A DNA stretch of 54,554 nucleotides from Stentor roeselii (taxonomy: Eukaryota; Ciliophora; Heterotrichea; Heterotrichida; Stentoridae). Numbering within the stretch: position 1 is the stretch's first letter; each line of letters opens with the position of its first letter. This document shows, in pieces, positions 1 through 10,600 of the stretch. Location of the stretch: the NCBI GenBank assembly GCA_006503475.1, contig RSEH01000292.1:1-54554 (forward strand), read 5' to 3'. The notes beneath the pieces are model-generated. The model saw only the letters and a program-made list of their open reading frames with translations, was not told where the DNA came from and ran no database searches. Made by a program: the position numbers and the translations under genes.

Positions 1-110
1 TAAGGCATGAAAAAGAGCTTTACTCTCAACTCTCCATGATTATTCATCCGAAGGTCTAAAAATTCAACCAATCTTTTCATATAAGTCATCAAATACTTGG
101 CCAGAAAACA
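1..110 (-). other. Possible gene fragment running off the left edge
   Basis: On the minus strand a frame stays open from about position 140 to the window edge with no stop. Its first usable Met is near position 92, giving about 30 residues. The stretch (…MKRLVEFLD…NNHGELRVKLFFMP) has a spacing reminiscent of the segment LKRYPMNLLMYFENKNEKK…LAPAL in the kinase-family protein at 2401-4146. It may be the start of a gene that continues to the left, or a decayed piece of that family. The stretch is short enough to be chance in AT-rich DNA, so this is only a suggestion. Confidence 0.2.
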
Positions 111-992
111 GTCGCAAAACAACCCACTTGCCAGTCTTTAATAGGTTTAAATTAGCTTTTAGATTTTTCCTGGCTTTTCCATTGAAAAATTTTAGTTTTC
201 AGTGAAACGATGCACTCTAAAAGTCCAACAATAATTGAAATGGGGTCAGCTCATTAATTTTGGATGAAAATGATGGAACTTACTGTTAATATTGACCAAT
301 TTTCAAAATTCTTCCCTTTCTTATTTGAATTTGATTACCTTGTAATCCCTTTTTCTTATATGAAAATTTTGACTGGTATCAGTAGAAAAATCGCTAATAT
401 AGTTAAAAGAAGAGTTTTATGCTGAAATTTTTATGGAGATAGTCTTCTAAGGTCTATTGAATTTGTTCGAATTCTTTAAATTTTGCATTCTTGATTAAGG
501 TCGGCTGCATCATGGAACTGTAAGAGATCTTTTTGAGACTCTTAATAATTTGATTTAAATGAACTTTTCTGCTTTGTTTGTAGTTGGATGATGAATAAGG
601 TGATTAGATTATTTTAAGGAGATAAAGCCATTGTTATGCACGATTAATCTTTTAGGATGCTAACGAAATTTTTTTTAGTAAGTGTCAACTTTTTCATGTT
701 AATAAACTTCAAACTTGTGATCCATGATGATATTTATTGAAATTTTGATGTCATTGATGTATTTCTCATGTATATCAAAAAATTATACAATAAGAATGAA
801 ATAAATGTAAAAGATAACACAAAATTTTATTTATAATTTCAATTGGTTTGCCATGGGTTAATTGATGAAACAATTTGGATGGATGATTAAGTGTTGAGGG
901 AATAATTAATTTGTAATTAAAGTCATCTAGTTTAGAAAAATTTATTTTCTAATTATTTAATATGATTCTAATCTAGATACCGTTTTCTGAAT
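111..992. other. Non-coding AT-rich stretch
   Basis: No frame longer than about 60 codons on either strand. It lies beyond the 3' end of the pseudokinase gene at 993-2006. I see no tRNA, repeat array or recognisable gene remnant. Confidence 0.6.
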
Positions 993-2006
993 CTAATTTT
1001 TCAAGTAGCTTAGAAAATCTTTCTTTACGTAAATGAAAATTTCGAATATGTAAGTGTATAGCATTTCTAGATTATTTTCATTTTCATAAACTGGAGTTTT
1101 ATATTGCTTGAGAACATTCTGCAACTTCTCAAGATTCATGATAATTTCAATAATATTTTCTTCTATCATCTTATTATCAAGAACTAAGAACTTTCTGAAG
1201 ATACTTATAATATGGTCTATCTCCTTGATATAGAAATCATCAATCAAAATTCTAATACAATCATAATATTTCATTCCTGATTCAATCATTTTTCTTATTT
1301 TTACAACAGCATCTTCAATTTGTTCACCAAAAACAGGAACTCCTTCATCATCAACATAGAGATGATCAGATCCTAAAAAAAGTTTTCTAGAGTTAAGATA
1401 CAATATTCCTTGAAAAATCTTCTCAAACATAATCTGAAAACTGAGGTAATTAAAGTCAGAGGTCATCAGATGGATATCCAAAGAGGTTGGATTGTAGGAG
1501 TAAACATAGTAAAGTTCAGTGCTTATTGTACCCCAGCCAATAAGTGGGATGATTGACTGATGTTTTAATGCAAATCTTCGAAATCTGTCATTATTTATCA
1601 TATAGTACTTCTGGTTCAGATCAACATTTCCAACTTTTTCGACGATTAAAAGTTGATTGTTTAATGAAGAAAGTTTAAATTTTCCTCGACCAATATCAAT
1701 AAAAGAATCTCGAATCAAATATTTCTTTCCATCAATAAATCCTTTCACCTTTTTATATCTTTTAACTTTTTTAAACCCTTTGACATACATCTTAGTAAGT
1801 TTCAAAAACCCTTCAATCTCTTTACCTATTCTCGGACTTTTTTCTACAATGCAAAAAATCTTAACACTTTCCAAACCTGAAGAGTAAGTAATTCCAGCAG
1901 ATACATCAACCGAAGGAACCTGATCATTTTCATCAGCCTCCTGAGAACCACCTGAAAGTTCCGTCTTGTTCCAAATCTCATGATCATTCTTCCCTCCAAC
2001 TATCAT
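993..2006 (-). CDS. Highly degenerate protein-kinase-like protein (pseudokinase)
   Basis: Predicted 337 residues. The fold of a protein kinase can be traced, but the catalytic signatures are gone. A glycine-loop remnant (IGRGKFKL) is followed by a beta-3-like LLIVEKV, a helix-C region, HQSIIPLIGWG, a hinge-like LYYVYSY and GILYLNSRKLFLGSDHLYVDDEGVPVFGEQ. In that last stretch the HRD aspartate is lost and DFG reads VFG. Known family logic says such a protein cannot phosphorylate normally and would act as a scaffold or allosteric partner; that role is inference. A slightly longer frame begins at TTG (2030); the first ATG, at 2006, is used here. It lies only 7 nt downstream of the stop of the preceding gene on the same strand. 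The C-terminal half is Ile/Lys-rich with no known domain. Stop is TAG. Confidence 0.6.
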   Translation of the reverse strand: MIVGGKNDHEIWNKTELSGGSQEADENDQVPSVDVSAGITYSSGLESVKIFCIVEKSPRIGKEIEGFLKLTKMYVKGFKKVKRYKKVKGFIDGKKYLIRDSFIDIGRGKFKLSSLNNQLLIVEKVGNVDLNQKYYMINNDRFRRFALKHQSIIPLIGWGTISTELYYVYSYNPTSLDIHLMTSDFNYLSFQIMFEKIFQGILYLNSRKLFLGSDHLYVDDEGVPVFGEQIEDAVVKIRKMIESGMKYYDCIRILIDDFYIKEIDHIISIFRKFLVLDNKMIEENIIEIIMNLEKLQNVLKQYKTPVYENENNLEMLYTYIFEIFIYVKKDFLSYLKN

Positions 2007-2013
2007 ATTATAT

Positions 2014-2388
2014 CTAATAATCCAAATCAATCCTATTAAAGATCGGGGTAATATTTCTAGAATGAACTCTAACTTTCATTAAAACTTCATTCTTATTCTT
2101 CTTCGCACTTGTAACTCTTTTCCTTTCAACTCTTTTCCAAGGAGGTACTGGGACCAGTCCTTCAATAGCAAGAGCAGGGTGTCTCTTTGGTGGTTGACTG
2201 GAAACCTTCGCATTTTGATCCTTTCCTGGCTTAACTTCTTGTCTATGAATTGATTTATAAAGACTTAGAAACATTCTTTTCTCTTTGATTTTCTGAGGCT
2301 GAGGAGTGGTTGGCAAGGAGATGGTTTTTAAGAAGTCGAACTTGGGACTTTCTACACGTTTTGAAGTGTTTAAAGCAGTGATTCGCAT
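2014..2388 (-). CDS. Small basic hypothetical protein
   Basis: 124 residues, strongly basic, rich in Lys, Arg and Pro (…PPKRHPALAIEGLVPVPPW, then RVERKRVTSAKKNK). No signal peptide, membrane segment or domain is seen. It is wedged between two genes on the same strand: its ATG is 12 nt after the stop of the pseudokinase at 2401-4146, and its TAG is 7 nt before the next ATG. No GT…AG of 15 or 16 nt is present that would join it to either neighbour, so I list it separately. The alternative is that it belongs to a neighbour through a longer or atypical intron, or that it is chance. Function unknown. Confidence 0.4.
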   Translation of the reverse strand: MRITALNTSKRVESPKFDFLKTISLPTTPQPQKIKEKRMFLSLYKSIHRQEVKPGKDQNAKVSSQPPKRHPALAIEGLVPVPPWKRVERKRVTSAKKNKNEVLMKVRVHSRNITPIFNRIDLDY

Positions 2389-2400
2389 AATAAGGTTAGA

Positions 2401-4146
2401 TTATATTGAGCTAATTCTAAGTTTTTTCACTATTTCTGCCATTGTAGGACGATTTTCTGCTGGAATACTGAGACAAGTGATTAGTAAGGAAATAAGTTCC
2501 TCGGGTAAAGGCAAACTTTCGATAAGAGGTCGCTTTTTGTTTTTTATTATTTCTGAATGGATTTGCTCTGAAAGTTCTAAAATGTTAAAACTTGTGGTTT
2601 TTTTTTGGAATTGGAATAGTTCAGGAGTTAGAACTCCGGAGTAAGGGTTAAGTTCTGTGAAGAGACTTATGAAGGTCACTGCCCAGCTCCAGACATCTGT
2701 GAAAAAACCTGCGGATCTTGAAATTAGTAACTCGGGATCGGTATACATTAGAGATGAATAACTGAAATGAGTTATTCTTGAAGATTTTGTCGCGTATTTC
2801 ATGTTAAGTAGTTTTCCTTTTGTTTTATTTGAGATTGCTATGGTCTTTGGGGTGATGTTTAGATGATAGATGCCTTTTGAATGGATTGATTGAAGACACT
2901 CAGCAATGTCTTTCATGATTTTTAATTTTTGATCAGTCGTCATTGACATGAACTGGTCTTGAAGTAGCTGCCCTCTTAAGTCCTCGCAAACAATTCCAAT
3001 TTTATGTCCAAACTTTAAAAGTCTAATTGGAGTGACCAAAAACCCACTATTCTGACACTCAAGTGTAAGTTGATACTCACGTTCAACTCTCGAGTTTTCA
3101 TTAGAAACAGGAAACTTTAACAAGACTTTCGACCCATTTAAAAGTTCATTTTCATATAAGGTATAAAAGTTACCTTCATCAATTTTTGATATTTTTGGGT
3201 TTTCATTGTATTTTAAATTCTTTAAAGGGAGAAAATCGTGAGCTGCTGGTGCAGGTGAAATATTCAAGCTTATTCTTTTCAGAATTTCATTTTTCAGGTC
3301 GAATTCAGTTAGATTTAAACTGAAATACTTATCAAACATTCCCTTATTTTGAAGAGCAGGGGCTAAAATCAATTTTTTCTCATTCTTGTTTTCGAAGTAC
3401 ATCAGCAAGTTCATCGGATATCTCTTAAGGTAAAGATCCATTCTATCTAGATCCATAATGAACCTGTCTATAATTGACTCAAAGTCTTGAGGAATTTTAC
3501 AAGTTCTCAGTTTATTTTCAAGTAAATCTCCTGGGTTAAAGTAGTATTCCGAGCTCATGTCATAATAAAAAACTTCACTAAAGTCAAAAATATCAGACCC
3601 TTTATATTTTTTCAGCTCTTTACAGACTTTAACAGTTTTTTCATCAGTTTCCATGACTTCTTCACACAAACAGTCTATCAACTCGAAATCACAGTCAGGG
3701 CAAGGTTCATCCAAGTCCTCCAGTTTTTCCATCAACTGATAAAATTCTGAAATAAGGGCCTTGACTATTTGAATGATGAAATCTTTATGAAAAGATTTGT
3801 CGATTATGTCAGTTTTAAATGAGTGAAAGATGCAAGTTGAAATTACATCTGCCTTGTCTTTCAATTTCTTCAAATGACCGAATTTCAATTTTTGATTGAG
3901 TTTCATGAAGTTACGATGGGAAATCTGTGATGTTTTTAGACGGTCTATTTCAGGCCAGATGTGAATGTAGTAACTTCCAGGAAGTTCTTTTACAAGCCAT
4001 TGACAATCGCCTAGGGTTTCTTTTAGAACTTTATCTTCGAAGGTTAGTGTGCATCTAAAGGTGTTTTTGTTGCTGCCTGGTATTGTTACTTCTTTCACCC
4101 TGTAAGGCGAGGTGAGGCTTTCTGAGAGTTCTTTAAAGTCTAGCAT
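2401..4146 (-). CDS. Pseudokinase of a local CxxC-kinase family
   Basis: 581 residues. The N-terminal half (about 1-290) is shared with the kinase at 19170-21125 and carries a Cys knuckle, C-x2-C-x6-C-x-C (CPDCDFELIDCLC), possibly zinc-binding. The C-terminal 270 residues have a kinase fold that is catalytically broken. The beta-3 Lys is kept (K344, KVLLKFP). The HRD motif reads HLN (428-430), so the catalytic Asp is Asn. DFG is unrecognisable (LNMKYA), and the Gly loop is reduced to DEGNFYTL. The structural DVWSWAVTF motif of helix F and the NRPTM motif near the C-terminus survive, so the fold is probably intact. I infer a non-catalytic partner or decoy of the active paralogue. It starts at the only suitable ATG (4146) and ends TAA. 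The next gene starts 12 nt on. Confidence 0.75.
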   Translation of the reverse strand: MLDFKELSESLTSPYRVKEVTIPGSNKNTFRCTLTFEDKVLKETLGDCQWLVKELPGSYYIHIWPEIDRLKTSQISHRNFMKLNQKLKFGHLKKLKDKADVISTCIFHSFKTDIIDKSFHKDFIIQIVKALISEFYQLMEKLEDLDEPCPDCDFELIDCLCEEVMETDEKTVKVCKELKKYKGSDIFDFSEVFYYDMSSEYYFNPGDLLENKLRTCKIPQDFESIIDRFIMDLDRMDLYLKRYPMNLLMYFENKNEKKLILAPALQNKGMFDKYFSLNLTEFDLKNEILKRISLNISPAPAAHDFLPLKNLKYNENPKISKIDEGNFYTLYENELLNGSKVLLKFPVSNENSRVEREYQLTLECQNSGFLVTPIRLLKFGHKIGIVCEDLRGQLLQDQFMSMTTDQKLKIMKDIAECLQSIHSKGIYHLNITPKTIAISNKTKGKLLNMKYATKSSRITHFSYSSLMYTDPELLISRSAGFFTDVWSWAVTFISLFTELNPYSGVLTPELFQFQKKTTSFNILELSEQIHSEIIKNKKRPLIESLPLPEELISLLITCLSIPAENRPTMAEIVKKLRISSI

Positions 4147-4220
4147 ATTTATTCTAATAGAATTTTTAGTTAAGTTTTAAGTTCATTTATCAACTAGGGT
4201 AAAAATTTTATTGGGTTATT

Positions 4221-4598
4221 CTAGATAAAATTATCGTAATTGTTAAATGCCAAACTTTCGTTTGATGATCCTTCACCTAGGTTAATATTTTGAGTTTCCT
4301 CCTCTTCTTCATTCTGAGAACGAATATTATCGATCTCACCAAGGACTTCAACTTCTCGATAAGAAGCAGGTTCTGGATATTTAGTCTCCTCGTTTGCATA
4401 GTCAGAAACTAATTCATCAAAATTGACTTCAGCGAATTTCCATCCATTTTGAAATTCTGATAAATGTTGACTTGATTCGCTAATATTTTTCAGGTTTCTA
4501 ACAAGATTTGGATTTATTTCTTCTAGATTGGACTGGCTTGAAGCTAATGTAGAGTCTGTTTTTCCTCTATTAGAACTGTTGAGTTTTTCATTATTCAT
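4221..4598 (-). CDS. Small acidic Ser/Asn/Glu-rich hypothetical protein
   Basis: 125 residues, low complexity, rich in Asn, Ser and Glu with a run of five Glu near residue 100. It has no hydrophobic segment and is predicted to be disordered. It lies between two kinase-family genes on the same strand, with gaps of 74 nt and 79 nt. It resembles neither and has no recognisable homologue. Clean ATG and TAG. It could be a real short protein or a fortuitous frame; the spacing and a 125-codon open frame in AT-rich DNA favour real. Confidence 0.45.
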   Translation of the reverse strand: MNNEKLNSSNRGKTDSTLASSQSNLEEINPNLVRNLKNISESSQHLSEFQNGWKFAEVNFDELVSDYANEETKYPEPASYREVEVLGEIDNIRSQNEEEEETQNINLGEGSSNESLAFNNYDNFI

Positions 4599-4677
4599 TA
4601 ATATTCCAATCGAAAACTTAGAAAATTATCAGGAATGATCATCTTATCGATAGTTATTAATGTTGTTTATTATTAAA

Positions 4678-7143
4678 TTAAAAATTTTCTAAGGTCAAAT
4701 ATTGCTCTTGATACCTTCTCGTGATGTAATATTCGGATTCAGTTGTGTCTAATTCAGTCAATGATTCCAAGTTGAAATCTGAAAATAATGAAATTTCTAA
4801 ACTATTATATTCGGATTCAGAACATTCGGTGATTTTTGGATTATCGCTGGTAAATGGAATGGCATTTACATTGTTATGAATTATTTCAGATGAATAATCA
4901 GTATTCGAAAAATGTTCTTTATATCGTAAAATATTGTTTTTTTCTCCAGGTTTTGTATTAATTATATTGAAATCATCAATTTCTTCGAATTTAAAGCTAT
5001 TTTTTTGTTTTTTATAGAAATAAAACTTTTTTAATCTGTTCCACACAGACTTGATCTTTTTTAATATGAATTCTTTATGAAATCTTTCTATAAATAATAA
5101 ATAATACTGATTTATGCTGAAAAAGAAATGATTTAGAGTAGATTCATTGATTATTGATTCTGTGAATTTTTTAGATTTTCCTGAAAGTTTATCTAAAGAA
5201 GTAAAATTATAATAGTCCTGAGATACTGTTAATGCAGTATCTTGTGTTGAGAAAGTATCATCCTGAGAGTTACTCAAGCATAAAAATTCAACTGAATTTC
5301 CATTAAAGTTCATAAATTTCTTAAATAATCCGATAACAAAAATCCCTAAATTTTTTGATAGGCGATAGGAAAAAAGTTTTTTTTTCTTAACTTCAAAAAA
5401 AATTTTTTGAATAGAGGAAAGTTTTTCCAAGCCTTCCTCGTTTCGATCTGATAGAAAGTTATTCGTATCGATGAGATCTTTATAAGGTTTAAGTTGCATG
5501 AAAATATTCACAAAAGCGAAAGCCAAGCTCCAGACATCCACAGGTTTTCCAGGATTATTTTTCTTCAAATAATTAGGATTGGTATATTCATAACTAAACC
5601 CAAGACACTGGTTGATAGACTCTTTTTCAACAGCAGAGCCAAACAAAACAATTTTTGATTTTCCATTGTACCAAATGATATTCGAAGGTTTGATATCCTG
5701 GTGCACGTAGATCTGTGCATTCATATGAGAAAGTCCCTGAGCCACTTGGGTCATTGCTTGAATTTTCTGTTGAAGAGTCATTGAAATCATGTTATTCTTC
5801 AAGCTTTTGCCTTTTAATAGTTTCATAAACGCGCTAAGTTTTACCAGGTCTTGACTTTCAGATTTTATTTCTAAGACCCTGCAGACCTCAGTGAAACTTG
5901 GATGTTTTAGTTGTTTTAATTCATAATACTCGTATTCTAGTCGCAGTCTTGACATCAAGGCACTTTCTTTCTTTAAATGAGGGATTTTCAAAGCACACTT
6001 TTGTTTAAATTGTTTTTGTGAGTTAATTAAATGGTTAGAATAAACGTTTGCGAAGCTACCTTCTCCTAGTTTCAATGAAGTATCTGTTACTTTACTCTCA
6101 ATGAAACTCTGAAGATTGATGAAATTTTTATTCTTGAAAGTCTTTTTATTTAGGTTTGATAAGACAGTTTCATAGTCATTCATTATGGTTTTTTTATTTT
6201 GAATTGAAAATAATTCAAGTTCTTGCTGATCAGATGAAAAATTTGTAAAAAAATATTTTTTTAAATCGCTCTTTGTCCCTAGACAATGATCCAGATAGAA
6301 GTCCCTTATGGTCTCCTTTTCAATTGAAAATATTAGAATATTCATTGGTAATATACTGAAGTACAACTGTCTATCATCTACTTTCGCAAGAAAGATCTCA
6401 AAACGAAGAACCGTCTCACAAGTTAATAATAAAAACTTTGAGTTGTTGAATAACAAGCCCTTCACCTTGAATAAATAATTTTTATTAGTTTCTGAGTAAA
6501 AAGGTGAGCCAAGGTAAAATCTTTCTGCGTATTTTTCGAAGATTTCAACATATTTTAAGACTTTCGTTTTGAAATTCTCGTCTTTTCCCCAGAAACATTC
6601 AAAATTTTCAACCTTTGAATTTTTATATATTTTTTTCTGCTGTAGTGCGAAAGCTTTGCTGTTTTGAATTGATTCAGACTTGTGATTCAGACAATGAAAA
6701 TATTTGAAAACTTCACATCTGAATTTTTCATTTATATAAGTTTTCTGAAGTGCTGAACATGTCTGATAGATTAACAAAAAGGTTTTAAAGGCAATTTTTG
6801 TTATTTTCTTTTTACTCTTAGAGAAGTACTGATCAACTTGGTTCAGGCACCTCGTGTTTGAGAGAATTTCTTTGATGAAACTGATAAAAAATATCCTTTT
6901 AAGGTCTTGGTTTAAGTTTTTGTATTTTTTTTGCAAATGTTCTGAATTGGTTATTATCAAATCGTAGCAACAAGATGCTAAGTCCTTGTTGAAGTAAGAT
7001 TTGCTTATAAAATTTGGGATTTCAAGAGTTTTCGAGATTTGGCTGGGTTTTAATTTTAATAATTCTGATAATATGCATATGATGAGTAGCTGTGCTTTCT
7101 GCAAACTTGTTTTTGCTGTTTTTGTTGTCTTACTTTTTTTCAT
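4678..7143 (-). CDS. Kinase-family protein with DFG Asp lost (probable pseudokinase)
   Basis: 821 residues. From about 265 to 590 it is closely similar to the kinase at 19170-21125, for example KLGEGSFANVYSNHLINSQK and ALKIPHLKKESALMSRLR. The beta-3 Lys (K386) and the catalytic-loop Asp (HQD, 481-483, followed by IKPSN) are kept. The DFG triplet is LFG (500-502), so the magnesium-binding Asp is missing. The Cys knuckle of its relatives is also eroded: the position equivalent to FDCIC reads FECFW. It has a family-specific N-terminus of about 170 residues and an extra acidic C-terminal tail of about 190 residues not found in the paralogue. It is probably inactive, though some kinases work without a full Mg site. 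The 489-bp stretch upstream presumably holds its promoter. Confidence 0.75.
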   Translation of the reverse strand: MKKSKTTKTAKTSLQKAQLLIICILSELLKLKPSQISKTLEIPNFISKSYFNKDLASCCYDLIITNSEHLQKKYKNLNQDLKRIFFISFIKEILSNTRCLNQVDQYFSKSKKKITKIAFKTFLLIYQTCSALQKTYINEKFRCEVFKYFHCLNHKSESIQNSKAFALQQKKIYKNSKVENFECFWGKDENFKTKVLKYVEIFEKYAERFYLGSPFYSETNKNYLFKVKGLLFNNSKFLLLTCETVLRFEIFLAKVDDRQLYFSILPMNILIFSIEKETIRDFYLDHCLGTKSDLKKYFFTNFSSDQQELELFSIQNKKTIMNDYETVLSNLNKKTFKNKNFINLQSFIESKVTDTSLKLGEGSFANVYSNHLINSQKQFKQKCALKIPHLKKESALMSRLRLEYEYYELKQLKHPSFTEVCRVLEIKSESQDLVKLSAFMKLLKGKSLKNNMISMTLQQKIQAMTQVAQGLSHMNAQIYVHQDIKPSNIIWYNGKSKIVLFGSAVEKESINQCLGFSYEYTNPNYLKKNNPGKPVDVWSLAFAFVNIFMQLKPYKDLIDTNNFLSDRNEEGLEKLSSIQKIFFEVKKKKLFSYRLSKNLGIFVIGLFKKFMNFNGNSVEFLCLSNSQDDTFSTQDTALTVSQDYYNFTSLDKLSGKSKKFTESIINESTLNHFFFSINQYYLLFIERFHKEFILKKIKSVWNRLKKFYFYKKQKNSFKFEEIDDFNIINTKPGEKNNILRYKEHFSNTDYSSEIIHNNVNAIPFTSDNPKITECSESEYNSLEISLFSDFNLESLTELDTTESEYYITRRYQEQYLTLENF

Positions 7144-7632
7144 TTTATTATTAGTCCTTCAAGTAAAAATTTTAAGTCATTTTTACTGTATTTATTGTCG
7201 ATATTTACTATTTTAAGATGTTTAATATGATTATTAAATTTTTGATAATCTAAGTATTTAAATAGTGATATCTCCTTCAGTTCATTTATAAGAAATCTAA
7301 TTATTAAAATCTTAAGTAAGATTTTTCAGAAATTGAAATGCTATTCCAAAGTTAATTTATTAATCTTACTTAATTTGCAACTACTTGTTTTATAATTATT
7401 TTAAATTTTTGGTTTATAAAAGTATTTTGATTATAGGATCTAATCCAAGAAACATAATATTGAGAACCTAAAGCAGTTAAACACCTAATTTTAGTTGAAC
7501 ATTAATCTTAATAATATCTTTACCGAACCAAAATTTTTATTAAGAAAAGTACCAGGCTCTGATTACCTCCAAGCACAAAAAAAATCACATGAACTAAACT
7601 AATACTAATAAAACTATTCAAATAACTAAAAT
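7144..7632. other. Intergenic stretch, AT-rich
   Basis: 489 bp between the start of the kinase-family gene at 4678-7143 and the stop of the cysteine-rich receptor gene, both on the minus strand. It must contain the 5' control region of the former and the 3' end signals of the latter. No distinct motif, repeat or RNA gene is seen. Confidence 0.6.
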
Positions 7633-10600
7633 TTATCCATTTGTTAGCTTCTTGACCTTCTCAACTCTCCTCAATTTAACCTTAATAATAATACTTTTAA
7701 TATCCTTCACAAGAATAATAAAAGCAACCAAATAATGACTGGCAAAGCAAATCATTAAAACCGAAATAAAAATAACATCAAAAGTCTCTTCAGAGAGAGC
7801 ATCAGGTCTTAACCACATCACCAAAACTTCAGCAAAAATAATCGAAATAAACCCTTGAGTGACAATACTCGAGACCATAATAATCTTATCTTTAAAAGGT
7901 CTAACAATCAGCAGATAAAAAAACAGAACACAAGAAAAAACCAAATTCGAACTTCTTTGAAAAACAGGAAATTCATTGAAACTGACTTGAGAAAAACCAT
8001 AAGCAAGTCGATTTAAGGTGAACAAAGGATAATAAATCATGCACTGAAATCCTTGATCTTGTTTTAACTCAGTGATAACAGAGCTGAACCTTCGAACAAA
8101 AATCACATCAGCTGAATTTTCGATTTTTCCGTAGTTGAGAAACAAGCCGAAGAGAAGGATAAAAGGAGTTAAAATAAAAAAGGTCTAAATGAAAGATACA
8201 AGGTAAATATAAGAGAAAGTATTTGAAACATGGAACCAAGGACCTCCTGTCAAGGCATCCTGCTTAATAATTACGGATTGAGAACTGATTATCGCGAAAA
8301 CTCCGAAACTTAAGTAACTTTGTATCCAGAACCTGATAAAAACATCGTATCTGTACTCATGAAGCTTTTCTTCAAATTTCTTGCTGAATTTCCCTAATTT
8401 CATCGAAGATACCAGGTAAATAAAAGGCAAAAAACATAAAAAAACTATTAAAACCGTCAGATCTGTTGCAATATTCAATAAAAACACAGATGTTTCTATT
8501 CCTATAATTTGAGCTTGCTGATAAGGAGGTTCTGACAAGTTCTTATCCAAGTAATCCTCAAGTAAATTAGGAATCATTCCAAATGAACCGATGGAAGTGC
8601 AGTACTGAGTCATCACCGGTGTCAAGGCATCTTTCGCAAGAGGTAAAAAAGAAATCACTTGAATAGTGTTCAGCAGCGCCCACGCTGCTGAAGGGTTAGA
8701 AATGAATGAAATTGAAATAGAAGTTGAACCTCCTACCTGATTAACAGATTTTGACTTGGAAATGACTGATTTAATGTTTTCGTCGATGTAGTCCATTTTA
8801 AATAGTTTCAATTTGTATTCTAAGGAAAAAAGAACTTCATTTGAGATACTTAATAAGTGATTTTTGAACTTCAGATTTAGAATTGATCCTTCTTTCACGT
8901 GGTCTTTAAATGAAGGAATTATCATGTACTTTGAATTTGAAAGGGAAAGGAATTTGAAGGAGGATTTTTTTATGGGGAGATGGACTGATATGTTTGATAA
9001 ATTGAGTGATTCGTTTAGTGCTGATGTGAATTTCAACAATAGTCGATTGGATTTACTCACTTTTATATTCAGGTAGAAGAAACTAGGTAAACATTCAGTT
9101 TCACTCATTTGATATCCAATATCACAAACACAACTGTGATTATAAAACCGTTGATATTTTCCGCATACTGGATCACAATATCCGTTTTTAAGTTTATAAC
9201 CCTCTTGACATGAACTACACACAACTCCTTGGGTTATCGATATATCCTCAATACAGCTTAAACAAGTTTTAGGACAGGCTTTACAATCTTTATTATTTCT
9301 TAAGTAGTACCCTTGAAAACATTTACATACTCCGTTGACTATTACTGAATTTTTTAATCGACACTCAGTACAATTATCGAAAGAAGTGCAATCATCACAA
9401 TCGTCTTGACATTTTAGGCATTGATTTGAAGGTAATTGAGAATCAGGATAATAGCCTTTCAGACATCTGCATTTACCATTTTTATCTAAAAATGTGTTTG
9501 AAAATTTGCATTTTGTGCACTTTGATTGGCTTTGGCATGTTTCACATTCTATTGAACAACTTTGACATGTTAAAATATCTGAGAATTTTTTGTAAAAGCC
9601 TTCGAAACATTTACATCTTCCAGTTTCATCTAAGTATGAGTTTTCGGTTTTACATGATGTGCAATTTTGTGAATTTTGGCATGTTTCACATTCTTCTAAA
9701 CAGCTGAGACAAGTAAAATTTTCTGAATCATCAGAATAAAAGCCTTTAGAGCATTTACATCTTCCACTTTCATCTAAGTATGAGTTTTCAGTTTTGCATG
9801 ATGTACAATTTTGTGAATTTTGGCATGTTTCACATTCTTCTAAGCAGCTGAGACAAGTAGGATTGACTGAATCATTAAAATAAAAGCCTTTAGAACATTT
9901 GCATCTTCCAATCTCATCTAAATATGAGTTTTCTGCTTTACATGATGTGCAATTTTGTGAATTTTTGCATGTTTCACATTCTTCTAAACAGCTGAGACAT
10001 GTAAAATTTACTGAATCATCAGAATAAAAGCCTTTAGAGCATTTACATCTTCCACTTTCATCTAAGTATGAGTTTTCAGTTTTGCATGATATGCAATTTT
10101 GTGAATTTTGGCATGTTTCACATTCTTCTAAACAGCTGAGACAAGTAAAATTTACTGAATCATCAGAATAAAAGCCTTTAGAACATTTACATCTTCCACT
10201 TTCATCTAAATATGAATTTTCTGCCAAACAAGATGTACAGTTTAATGAGTTTCTACATGTCTCACATTCATTCAAACAACTAAAACATTCTATACCTTCT
10301 ACTCCAGAATCATAAAACCCTTTAGAGCATTCGCACCTCCCCGTTTGATTTAAGCTCATATTAACATTTTTACAAGAAGTGCAACCAAAAAAATCTTCAC
10401 AAGTTTCACATTCTTCTAAACAACTTAAACATTCAAACCCCTTAAAATACGAAGCATAAAACCCATTAAAGCACTTACATCTTCCAAACTCATCTAAATA
10501 CGAGTTATAATCCTTACACGATGTGCAATTTAACGGATATTTGCATGTTTTGCATTCATAAATGCAACTCAAGCATTCATCCTTATCCGAGTAAAACCCT

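Noticed and set aside
425-480. A tRNA, from a GTTCGAATTC block near 460
   Set aside because: The flanks do not form a T-arm or acceptor stem and there is no A-box at a suitable distance.
2306-2644. Plus-strand 112-codon frame
   Set aside because: It overlaps two minus-strand genes antisense, has no domain and reflects codon bias of the opposite strand.
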